Source: Typhlomys cinereus
Taxonomy: Eukaryota > Chordata > Mammalia > Rodentia > Platacanthomyidae
Direction: 5' to 3'
Length of the DNA: 64,000 nt
NCBI GenBank assembly: GCA_023101885.1
Contig: JALPQD010000241.1
Span: forward strand, 2,315,001 to 2,379,000
In this document: one piece after another, positions 53,149-63,054 of the stretch
Layout of the letters: the number at the start of each line of letters is the position of its first letter
How positions within the stretch are numbered: the stretch's first letter is position 1
The notes under the pieces: generated by a model
What the model was told of the DNA's origin: nothing
Seen by the model: the letters and a program-made list of their open reading frames with translations, nothing else
Database searches by the model: none
Position numbers and translations under genes: made by a program

Positions 53149-53790
53149 CTAAACTGTCCTACCTAGTAAGTTCCTGACCAATAAGAAATGCTGTCTAAAC
53201 AAAAGATGGAAGACATCTGAAGACCAACTTTCTTTTGTCTCCCTTGAGCACATGTGCGTTGTGCTTCCACACATGCACCCACACACAAAAGTGCACAGCT
53301 GCACCCCAGCTGTCGCCCGCTTAGAATCAGTAAGTATAAATGATTATTCATAAAGGGGCAGGAACAGGAGGAACTGGCTTCCTTTCTGGGCTTTCCAGGA
53401 CTTTCCTGCCTGGCTGCAGACTTTCTTTCTAGGCTCTTCCTTCCTTGCTCACAAGTCACACAACTTTCCCTGACGGTGTTGAGGCTGTTTGGCATAGTCT
53501 GTTTTTGGCCCTCCCAAATCTTCCTTTTAAAGTTTCCTGTCTGCCTGTGTTCTGGGACCAGGGTTACAGGGGGTGTGTGACATAGCTCAGTCCTGCAGCG
53601 CCTTTCCTCCCTCCATACATCATTTTTGAACCAATCTCTGGTGTCTTCTGGGAACAGATGGAAAGGCATGAGTCAGCAGGAAGGGTCTAGAGACCAGCAG
53701 GGTTATAGAAATAAAGTCCTCAGGGTCTCCTCTATTCATGCCCCTCCCAAGAAATCTGAAGTTTTCCCCTGACAAGTGAAAGCATTTCAG
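53149..53790. other. Unique sequence with a 168-codon chance frame
   Basis: A minus-strand frame (53163-53669) is one of the longer frames outside simple repeats. It is Arg/Lys/Cys-rich with no recognisable domain, begins at the L1 boundary and has no visible exon context. Not called as a gene. Confidence 0.45.
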
Positions 53791-53794
53791 TTTG

Positions 53795-53985
53795 CACTTG
53801 ACGATCGCTTGTCTAGGTTCATCATTGTGGTCCTTACAAGCAGTGTGACCGTGGGAAAATTATCTAACCTCTTCACCTTGATTTCACATCTATACCATGG
53901 TGTGGATGAGGATGGTTTCTACCCCAATGGATCAAGTGATTAATATATCTACAGTACTAAAATCAGCATCTAATGCATACATTTT
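53795..53985 (+). mobile_element. MIR SINE, sense
   Basis: 'cttgtctaggttcatcattg', 'gcagtgtgaccgtgggaaaa', 'ttatctaacctcttcacctt', 'atggtgtggatgaggatgg' and 'atcagcatctaatgcatac' follow the MIR order. Confidence 0.7.
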
Positions 53986-54039
53986 TATTGTTGTTGTAAT
54001 TGCCTATCAAATATCTCTGACATGATCAAAAGCCAGGCT

Positions 54040-54312
54040 TTGAGGCTGGGGAGGTGGCTCAGGGCTTAAAGCTTTCGCCTAGAAAGGATTTGCGTTCAGA
54101 ATTCCAGAAGTCATATAAAAGTGCTAGGCGATTATGGTGGTGACCTTCATTTCCAGCCTTGGAAGGTGGAACCTGTGAAACCTCAGAGCAAAGCATTAAG
54201 GAAGTAGAGGAATCCAGAATGATTCTTTGTTACCCTTCAGCCTCTACAGGCACACACATTGAAATGCCCTCTTGCATATATGCACACACATGTGAACGCC
54301 CCCCCCCCCACA
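54040..54312 (+). mobile_element. CA-tailed SINE (family A), sense
   Basis: The head 'gaggctggggaggtggctca' and 'gggcttaaagctttcgccta' is followed by 'tcatttccagccttggaagg', 'ctcagagcaaagcattaagg', 'aagtagaggaatccagaatg' and 'cagcctctacaggcacacac'. The tail is short and ends in a C run (54301-54309). Confidence 0.8.
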
Positions 54313-55478
54313 CACGCAGAAAAGAAGAAAAACAGCTAGGCTTTCTTTGCATAGCATCTTTTTTTTTTCTAGTGGAAAAGTACAGGCAGTAAACACGTGA
54401 ATACGAAGACAATATCACATAATGACATTTACTGTGACAGACACAAAGGGTGAGAATGCTAGGGTGTAATTATTTTGAGGAAAGAAGGGACCTTTTGGTG
54501 GGTGGGGTGGGGACCTCAGGGGAGACTGCATCTGGACTGAAGAACAGGGAGGAGTCAGGCATGTGACTTGGGAGGAGGATTCCAGGAGAAGATTCTTCAG
54601 GGACAGTCAATGAGGTGGAAGAGCCACTGTACACCAAGAACAGAAAGAAGCAGGGGAGACCCTGGCCCCAGGCTTCAGGCTTTGCAAGGCTCACATTCCC
54701 TGCTGTGACTAGCTGCTTGAATCTGATTTCCAAGAGTCCCAAGTAGGGTCTGATCCTGTCAGCACACTAATACTTGCAGTTCCCAGTTAAAGCAAAATTA
54801 GAAGCTTTGCTTTTCAGATTGCTCCCTGTGAAGGCTCTTTGGGGGACTTATGACACTGCTTCCTCCCTCCAACACTGCCCTGTCCTCAGAGTCTCCCTTT
54901 TCCACTCGCTTGTCCCCCAACCCATCCACATTTACCCATCCTCTGTTCCCACCCTTTTGGGTTTCCTGAAGTGATCCCAACTCCAACAAAGGACAAAGTG
55001 TTCCTGGCATGTTCCAAAAGGCTCCAAGTTCTTTATCATCAGAAAGCCCCGCAGAAGGAGTGCTGGTAGCCTTAGGGGAATATTTCCAAAGTCAGGAATC
55101 AAGTCACCTTGCAAAGCAGCTGGGCCAGAGCAGAGAACCATTCCCCGTGGCTCTCTCAGATTCTTTGGTCTCTGATGCCTTTGATCCGTCTCTTCCTTTG
55201 ATCTCACCCTCAGGACTCTGAAGTGGGCTTGCCTTTGTCTTACCACCCGAGGATTTCCAAGTCATCCCTGGGATCTTGGTTGCAATAGCCATCCAGTGTC
55301 ACTCATTTATAATTTTCTCAATCACTGAATAACGGATTGTCTCGACCATCTGTTGACTTGTCAAAAGGATGGACGCAGAGCAAATTTCTGCAGGGTTAGT
55401 GGTTCACTCTGGAGACATAACTGTCAGCAACTCCAACTTGTGTGTCAGTGAGAAATAAAGAACATAAAAAACCAGAAT
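54313..55478. other. Unique sequence, nothing recognised
   Basis: About 1.2 kb with no repeat family supported. Frames of up to 104 codons overlap on both strands and lack domains. Confidence 0.45.
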
Positions 55479-55479
55479 C

Positions 55480-55640
55480 TTGGTTCAGGAGAGTGAGAGA
55501 AACTTGAACTGTAATTCTCAGTCTTACCTCCTATCTTTGTGACTTTAAGCAAGTGACTTAAGTCTTTTGTGTTTCTCTAGGAGTTAGCGATTACACTTTG
55601 CAACTGCCAGTGTGCAGCCCTTAAGTTGTTTCTGTCGGGA
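55480..55640 (+). mobile_element. MIR SINE fragment, sense
   Basis: 'cttggttcaggagagtgaga', 'ttacctcctatctttgtgac', 'tttaagcaagtgacttaagt' and 'cttttgtgtttctctaggag' match the MIR 5' to central region. Confidence 0.65.
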
Positions 55641-55663
55641 AGCATAATTGCTATCAAGTTCTT

Positions 55664-55838
55664 TTTTTTTTAATTTTTTAAAATTTATTTATTTTTTACC
55701 ATAAGTCATTTATTTGTGATCTTTCTATTTTTTATACATTTTTATTATTATTTCCGCTCATACAAACTTAATAGGTACACCAGTTCCCTCCCTCCCTCCT
55801 CCCCTCCCCGAACCCCCTGTTTCCCCTCCCCTCACTCC
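55664..55838 (-). mobile_element. 175-bp L1 3' end, antisense, with perfect 15-bp target duplication
   Basis: T-rich, then 'attatttccgctcatacaaa', 'cttaataggtacaccagttc' and a C-rich tract. Flanked by 'tgctatcaagttctt' at 55649-55663 and 55839-55853, identical at 15 of 15. On the minus strand the junction reads TTTT/AAGAAC, a canonical L1 endonuclease site. A textbook severely 5'-truncated insertion. Confidence 0.9.
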
Positions 55839-55984
55839 TGCTATCAAGTTCTTAAAAAGCACAGACATGTATAGAGTCCTTTTCAACGGTCCTGGAGCTG
55901 TTGTTGAAGGAGAGAACACCCAGGCACATGATTGTACACTGTAGTATTCTGACTTAGGTGAAGTAAGTCTGGGAGAGAGGCACT

Positions 55985-56290
55985 TTATGGACCGTGGTGA
56001 TGGTTCAGTTGGTAAGATGCTTGCTTTGCAAGCATAAAGACCTGAACAACTTGATCCCTAGAAACCATGTTGAAAAGTCAGGCATTTGATATATAGTTAT
56101 ACTAATGTACAGATGGGAGTCCTGGAATTTCAGTGATCAAGCTGGCCACGCCTACTTGGTGATGTTCCTGGCCAATGAGAGATCCTATCTCGAAGGAAAA
56201 AAATGGTAAAGGCATGAAGAGGCTGTCCCCTGACTTCCATCTGCATTCACACACATGTATACGTGCATCCTGCCTCTGATGCACACAGAA
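55985..56290 (+). mobile_element. Composite SINE (family B), sense
   Basis: The head 'accgtggtgatggttcagtt' and 'ggtaagatgcttgctttgca' is followed by 'cctggaatttcagtgatcaa', 'gctggccacgcctacttggt', 'atgttcctggccaatgagag' and 'atcctatctcgaaggaaaaa'. It ends with 'cccctgacttccatctgcat'. Confidence 0.75.
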
Positions 56291-57312
56291 TCACTTTCCA
56301 ACAGCGTGTTTATCATGTTGAATATGCTTCCCTGCCTTACTTTCCCCTCACTAATAGAAGAGTCAGAATTTCATACAACCGGCATATCACTTGCTGATTC
56401 ATGGGTGTTTTAATGGAGAGCAAAGGAACGAACATTTCCTTCTTTCTTAGTGAGCACTGATGTTTGTCTCTATGGTCTATTTTGCCCTCACCATATCCTC
56501 ATAATGTGAGTTGCCTTTACTAGAAGAATTTAAGGCTTATAAAATACAAACCATTTTTTCAAGTGGTTTGTGACTACTAAAGAGAAGTCAGAATTCAAAA
56601 ATCTTCTCTCTCTGACTTCTACATTCAATGCACGGGCGTCAGGAAACTCTAGTTCATAGGGTTTTATGCTGGGTTTGATGCTATGGAGATGAATGAGACT
56701 TAATTCTTCAATTCGTTTCCATGTGTAGAGTTCCCAGTATGGTGAGTGCTAAGTGCTCTGGACATTTCATAACAGACAAAATTGATATGTTACCTTCTAA
56801 ACAATAGTTCCAACTAAATAACTCTCATAAAATTTTGCAGTTCCATCTTTTAGGCCCAAGGCAATTATTTAGGGTGTTAAACAAGTTGTGAAAATAAGAT
56901 ATGTAAAAAGGAAGAGCAGATGAAGACGTCAACATTTGGAAAGGCCAGGAGGAAAATTCAATTTATGTTCTGTTCTGTCCTTGGCAAACAGTCAGTTCCC
57001 TCCCTCTCTGGTTCCTTGTTTGCTGCAAGTGAATGTGTATCTGACTTGTTTACTCCTTTCATCTGTCTGCTCATTGACATTCACACGGCTGGGGAACTGG
57101 GATTTTCATTTCCTTTGTCATAGTGATGAATGCTTGGGCAATTACATAGCAAAATGACTTCTAGTTCGATAAAACTACTCGGTAGAGGAGCTCAGTCTAG
57201 AGAGAAGGCTAGATGGCATCTTATGAGAAAGGAAATAACTGATGATAGAGACGACCATGTTGCCTGGATTGTTTGGGGGAATATGCTTCCAAGTTTTGAC
57301 TTATTAAAAAAG
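56291..57312. other. Unique sequence, nothing recognised
   Basis: AT-rich with no assignable repeat. A weak MIR-like patch may exist at 56450-56520, but I could not confirm it. Confidence 0.4.
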
Positions 57313-57323
57313 TCATATGTCTT

Positions 57324-57554
57324 GCAGCTGGGGAGATTGCCCAGGCATTAAAGCCTTTGGTTCACAAGCAAAAGAACTTGAGATCGGATCCCCAGATTCC
57401 ACATAAAAATGTCTGGCAGAAATGGTTGGTGTCCTGTAATTCTTGCTCTGGAAGGCATAGTCTGGGAAACACTACAGCAAAGCAATAAAGAGGTAGAGAA
57501 ATCCAGGATGATTCTGGAAGTTACCCTCGGACCTCCACAGACAGACACACTTTG

Positions 57555-57602
<48 letters not shown>

Positions 57603-57655
57603 ACGCATGCACGCATGCACGCCAGCACGCATGTACGCACGCACGCACACACACA
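57324..57655 (+). mobile_element. CA-tailed SINE (family A), sense, with perfect 11-bp target duplication
   Basis: The head 'cagctggggagattgcccag' and 'gcattaaagcctttggttca' is followed by 'acttgagatcggatccccag', body 'cactacagcaaagcaataaa', 'gaggtagagaaatccaggat', 'cctcggacctccacagacag' and a (CA)n plus (GCACGCAT)-type tail (57560-57655). 'tcatatgtctt' occurs at 57313-57323 and 57656-57666. The duplication touches the CA tract directly, so the CA repeat and not poly(A) is the element's 3' end in this copy. Confidence 0.9.
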
Positions 57656-57810
57656 TCATATGTCTTAAACTGCATATGAAAACTAGGTATTAGTGCAGTG
57701 GAAATGGACAGCCCAGAAGCTGTCTGCATAATTCCATCTAAACAATTCTTCATAAAATGCCTATATAATAAAGGAAAAATTCTCTGAGCAGTCATTGACT
57801 CTGCGCTGGC
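57656..57810. other. Short unique spacer
   Basis: Begins with the target duplication of the SINE. Nothing else recognised. Confidence 0.4.
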
Positions 57811-57814
57811 ATTT

Positions 57815-58125
57815 TTTGTGTGTGTGTGTGTATGTATATGTATGTGTGCATGCTGTGTGTGTACAGGTTAGAATTGATGTCTGGTGTCTTTTTTGGTCAC
57901 TCTCCACCTTATTTATTTCTTTTAGGCAAGATCTGTCACTGGCTTTGGGACTCACCTATTTGACAAGATTAACCAGCCAGTGACTTTCCAGGGTCTTCCG
58001 GCCTCTGTCTCCCAGCATTGGGATGACAAGCATGTGCTCCACATCTTGGGTGGGTGGTTTCTGCAACTATGAATTCAGGTCCTCATACTTGAGCAGCAAG
58101 CTAGGTACGGCCAGCTACTGGGCCA
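57815..58125 (-). mobile_element. Composite SINE (family B), antisense
   Basis: A TG-rich tail (57817-57862) is followed by 'aggcaagatctgtcactggc', 'tttgggactcacctatttga', 'aaccagccagtgactttcca', 'ctctgtctcccagcattggg', 'atgacaagcatgtgctccac' and 'gaattcaggtcctcatactt'. Confidence 0.7.
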
Positions 58126-58151
58126 CTGCCACAGCACCAGTGATATTTATC

Positions 58152-58154
<3 letters not shown>

Positions 58155-58240
<86 letters not shown>

Positions 58241-58462
58241 CACTGTGTGCCCCTGTAGAGGACCAAGGGTGACTTCGGGAATCATTCTGGATTGTGCCTT
58301 TTGACTTCACTCTACACTTTCCCAGGCTCTGTCCACCAGTGCAGTAAGTGCAGGCCATCACCATTTCTGCCTGGCATTTTTTACATGGGAGCTGGGATCT
58401 GAACTCAGGGTCTTCTGCTTGTAAGGCAGAGTCTTAACCTCTGAGCCATCTCTCTAGTCCCA
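58155..58462 (-). mobile_element. CA-tailed SINE (family A), antisense, with GT/GA compound tail
   Basis: (TG)n (58155-58192) and (AG)n (58198-58236) are followed by 'ggaccaagggtgacttcggg', 'aatcattctggattgtgcct', 'atctgaactcagggtcttct' and the head complement 'cttaacctctgagccatctc'. The compound tail matches that at 31900. Flanks 'cagtgatattt' and 'caatgatttt' may be a decayed target duplication. Confidence 0.85.
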
Positions 58463-59578
58463 ATGATTTTCGAAGGTAGCAAGGATAAGAGCATTTAGTT
58501 GAAATCCTTACAATGAAGGAGCCATACATGTGCTCCTGACATCCACCATGGGAGCAGACCTTTGGAATAGTTTCTTCCAGGTTTGATTTGATGCTGACCA
58601 CTCTGAGATAACTGAGCAGTGGCACATGATTGGCTGGACCATGAGAGCTAGGGGAATTCAGGAACTTCTGATTTGCATCCTCAGAACCACATTCATCTCC
58701 ATGATTTTATTTCAGAGACCGGAGATCAGAACTTTTATATCTTAACCTTTTGGGGCTGCCAGTTCTGTGCAGTTACTGCTGCGTGCACGTACATACTCAG
58801 CAAATACTAGTTGCATACTTGTGTGTCAGCCACAGTGTGAGCCGCAAATTCAGTCTGGGTCTGAAGTAAACCTGGTGCTTGGTCACAGCCATGGCTAGAT
58901 CGTTGGTCATGTGCCCGGCCTTGAGTGGCTTCTAAGCCAGAGAGTGGCATTCCCGGCTGGAATGGACCTTTGTTTAAAAGAAGTCCTTGTGAAGAAAACA
59001 GGCCTCTTCTTGGTTTGCATCCTTGACTTCACTCTGAAGTATGAGAATTTTTTTTTATTTGAATGGATTTTCTTCTCAGAGAGCCAGTGCTAATGTGGCT
59101 GTAGATAATCTTCCATCTAGACACATGTATTTCAGAATGAAAGAAGTGTGAAATTCCAGGGGCTCTTTTCTGTCCTTGTCTCATAGATTTAAATTCATAA
59201 ATGCCGACAACATAAATATGTCCATCTCTGTCTCTCGTCTTTATTTTCTTCCCTCCCCTTTTCTCTCCCTTATTCCCCCTGCGTCTCTCCTATCTAAATA
59301 TATGATGCATATCTTGGCCTAAAACTCTTTCTGGATATAAGAACCAGATCTTTCAAATATATTTTTTTTAAAAAATCATATGTTTATTCATTATATATCT
59401 ATATGGTTCTTTTATATGTAAGTGTACAGTTAATGCATTTTTAAATTCTAACAAATATGTGTCGAGTATCTTTCCAATGCATAAGAGTGATGTCCTGTTA
59501 TTATGTTTTATTTTAAGGATACATGAGCCAATATGTGTTAAAGTTATCACTTCAGATATGCACCAGCTAAGCACCAGA
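58463..59578. other. Unique sequence, nothing recognised
   Basis: No repeat or exon supported. Short CT-rich patches near 59250 and an AT-rich patch at 59360-59410. Confidence 0.45.
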
Positions 59579-59579
59579 G

Positions 59580-59645
59580 GATGTTTTCACAATGCTTAGC
59601 GTGATACTGGGCACATAGCAATCTCTCAATAAATGTTATGTGCTA
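59580..59645 (+). mobile_element. MIR SINE 3' end, sense
   Basis: 'tgcttagcgtgatactgggc', 'acatagcaatctctcaataa' and 'atgttatgtgc' match the MIR terminal block 'tgcctggcacatagtaagcgctcaataaatg'. Confidence 0.65.
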
Positions 59646-60885
59646 GTGCTTTGCCTGGGCCATATGAATTGGATGCCAGGTGTGACCTTTGAGGAGTAAG
59701 TGCTAGTTATTTATTGAAGATGGGTTTGACTTTGGTTAAGATTCTCTAAAATGCACCTTTCCCCTTGAGCGTCCTAAGACAGCCTGGGTGGCCTTCTGAT
59801 TCATCATCTCAACACCTTTTCTTTCTTTTGCAGCTTGTTGTTTTTCTTCTGTTGCTTGTCAGATGCTTCTTGCTTTGTGATCTTGAAAAATGCCTACTCA
59901 TGACCTATCTGCTACATCAAAGCTGTAGATTGCATTTTATCTTCAGCATCTAACTTATCTACATGACCTTTACCACTGTGTTCAGAATTCCAGCAGCCAG
60001 ATGTAATTCTCCTTTACCTCTTCAAATGTTGCTTTGAAAACTCTAAGTCAAAATGTCACCACAGTTGTCTGAAGACATTTTAGCCTATTTTCCAAAATGT
60101 GCACTGAGACTATGCATATATACTCTATTGATATTAGTGGAATAAAATTAATAAAGATTTATTTCAAGCAAGATAAATACTCATAAAAGTTCCCTTCATT
60201 TTTAAAGATGCATGATGTTGGACCTTCCTCCGTAACGTTGGAGCTTCCTTCTGAAACAGATGTCCTGTCTATTCAGCTTAAATATCAATTATAGCACATT
60301 AGATCAAGGACCTTATACAACATACTGAAGGTCACAAGTGCTGTGACCTGACTCCTTCTTATAAGTTCAACACCAACCCATATGTATATGAGGCCAAGAT
60401 TGGCTTTATCAACCATGTGTGCCAACATCCCAGTAGGACATGAGTAGGTTCTCTAAGAAATACTTTTGGCCACTGAGGCTTCTAGACACCTATTCCTTCA
60501 TCATTGGCACAAATGGGGGATTCTTAGAGATTTCTGTGTGGTAGCTTTTTTCTTCTCTGAACAAGAGCGGGAGTTTTGGCATTATACTATTTACTTTTGC
60601 ACAACAAAATATGCCTTAGTCCATCTGGCTACCTTTCAGTGATATGATGAATGGAAAACTGGGGGTGGGCGACTGATCTAGTTTACATGCAAAGCAACTT
60701 CAAAGCCTCTGGAGACCTCTTTGACAGCATGATTGTCACAGATATGTCCTATTTTCTGTAAACAAAACCAGTGAAATAATTTAATTTTTTAAAGTGAGAT
60801 AAGCCACAAACAGAAATTAGAAGAAAGATATATTATAATGAATTAGCTCATGATAAACATGAGAAACATCATATGTAGTCTTGGA
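59646..60885. other. AT-rich unique sequence, nothing recognised
   Basis: No transposon family recognised over 1.2 kb. Part of a wider quiet region (58463-62735). Confidence 0.45.
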
Positions 60886-60889
60886 CAAA

Positions 60890-61080
60890 GACTAGTTTCA
60901 AAACTTAGCTTTCCAGTATTTAGGTAAGTGTCCTTTGGTGTTATCTGGCCTCTCTCAGACTTGGTTTTCTGATTTTTAAGAAGAGGAAATTGTATCTACC
61001 AGTAGGATTATTAAGCACTCTGTGGGAATGTGAGATAACTCTAGAAGTTTAATGAACTTTTAAAAAGTAAAAGAATGCTC
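60890..61080 (+). mobile_element. MIR SINE, sense, diverged
   Basis: 'actagtttcaaaacttagct', 'ggtaagtgtcctttggtgtt', 'ctggcctctctcagacttgg', 'ttttctgatttttaagaaga' and 'tctaccagtaggattattaa' follow the MIR order. Confidence 0.55.
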
Positions 61081-62735
61081 ACATCTTTTGCAGATGATAG
61101 AAACATGATATGTCAACCAAATATCCCAAAATATACACATTTTAAGGGTTTCTTTAGCTTTTAAAAATAAACATTTTTGTATGATAAGGAAATAATTGTT
61201 CAAGCTAATAATTTCTTGTTATCTCAGGTAAGGTTTTTGACTCATGCGCAAGTCATAGTTTTAGGAAAATCTGACAGGCATTAACATTTTATAAACATTC
61301 AAATCTGACTGCCTGAGTACTGCATTTCAAAAGAAAATCTACTGACATTATATTTTGAGGCACATTGTTAGAGGTGAATAATTCATTGGGTGTGCCTGCT
61401 TGAGGAAATATTTCTTTATATTTTCAAGGGGATTCTTTTTCCTCTTTCCTCAATAGATATTTTGCATGGGCAGAATGAATTCTATGATGCTTTTAAGTGG
61501 TTTCACCTTCAATCAATAAGTTTCTACTTGACAGCAGAACAGAAGAGCATTCCAAGCAGTTTGCACACCAGCGTCTGGAAACAGCAGCTAAAGGTCACTG
61601 CCCAGCATGCACAAAGCTGCTGCTGTTTAGCAAATTGGCCTCTCTGGGTTTGTTTTCTGGAAGATATAATCCAATATTTTATTATTTATTCACTTATTTG
61701 TGAGGTGTTTGGAATTGAAGCTATGGCCTCATGCACACTAAAGGAGCCCTCTACCATTTCCATATATTCTCTGTCCCAACAGTTTCTCATAATTCACCGT
61801 AGTAAACTTTCATGACTTGGAGGAAGACATCTTTCAAGTTACTGTTTTGATACCTAGAGACATAGTAGTAACCTTGAAATCATTTGATTCTAGGCTTATT
61901 TTTGTCAGCAACAAAGAATATTTTTTTCCTTGCTGCAAATACGTAAGTACATCTGTTAATATTATTGAGTGTCAGTTATAATTAACAATCTTCTATGTTA
62001 ATTTACTGGGAATAAATTTGGAATTTGTGGTTTTTCAGATTGCTGGCTGTGTTTCTTTTAATCATGATGTTTTAATGTTTGGGGCTTTTGAAGAAGAACT
62101 GAGCCACATAATTGAAGATTAGGACAACTTTTGTTTTTATTTAGGTTTAAATTGGAATAACAATGTTATACATTCTCAAGTCTAGAAAATATGGAAGCCT
62201 GAAAAAATGTTTTTCCCTTTCAACATGAGCATGTGAGTTGACTAGTAGGAGTTACTCAGAGATAGCTTTGAAAACAAAATAAATTTGATAGCACTTGTTT
62301 TGTTCAACTGATGATTGTAGGTTTTCTGTTTTGTTTTTACATCTAATAGCTTCTAATACTAAGCCTTTGTTTTTTAATCTTTGCTACTTTCATGATGTAT
62401 TCTCTAAGTGGCATTTCCCCACATTTAGTATGGTAATTGTCATAGTTAGTCCTTGGAAAGCTGCTGTGCATTTTGTTATTCTAGTCATCTTTTCCTACCT
62501 GATCTCCATTTAGATTCTATACAAAATCTTAAATGTGGATTATTTCATTTTTATATGTTTTATATTCATAGATGGTCTGTACCAGAACTTTGCTCCATTT
62601 TTTCCTTTTTCACACAGCAATACATTTAATTTTCTACTAATGTACACACTTAATTTGGTTCTATATGTCCATGACTTCTATATTTTTGATTGATGTATAT
62701 TCCTGGTATGTAGCACTGGGTTTATAGGGACTGCT
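61081..62735. other. AT-rich unique sequence, nothing recognised
   Basis: About 1.65 kb without an assigned repeat. The 141-codon frame at 61390-61815 has no recognisable domain and crosses no splice-like boundary that I can defend. The stretch 61940-62110 has clustered TTAATT/TAATTA-type words and is a candidate conserved non-coding element. Confidence 0.45.
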
Positions 62736-62739
62736 CTTC

Positions 62740-63050
62740 TTTATTATGTGTATGTGTATACATGTGGGTAGATATACATACATAGGCAGGTATATGTACA
62801 AAGGTGCACTTGCCTGTGTATACCTGTGGAGAGGACCTGAGTCTCTAAATAAACCCAGAGCACAGTATTAGGGATAGTCTGTAGCTATCTTGCTCTGGGA
62901 AATGCCAAATCTTGCTTTCTAGGGCTAGAATTATAGGTTTCCCTCCTAGCTTCCCAACATTTTTAAGTGGGGTCTGGGGATCTGAACTCAGGTCCTTTTG
63001 CTTGTGAGGCAAAGGCCTTAACCACTGAGTCATTTCTTGAGCTCTCTAGG
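62740..63050 (-). mobile_element. Composite SINE (family B-like), antisense
   Basis: A TATG/TG-rich tail is followed by 'gagtctctaaataaacccag', 'gtctgtagctatcttgctct', 'ctagggctagaattataggt', 'ggggatctgaactcaggtcc' and the head complement 'ggccttaaccactgagtcat'. Confidence 0.7.
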
Positions 63051-63054
63051 AACT

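Noticed and set aside
53163..53669. A 168-codon minus-strand frame.
   Set aside because: Its composition is unlike a folded protein, it abuts the L1 boundary and no homologue is recognised.
61390..61815. A 141-codon frame in AT-rich DNA.
   Set aside because: No domain recognised; a chance frame is the simplest reading.
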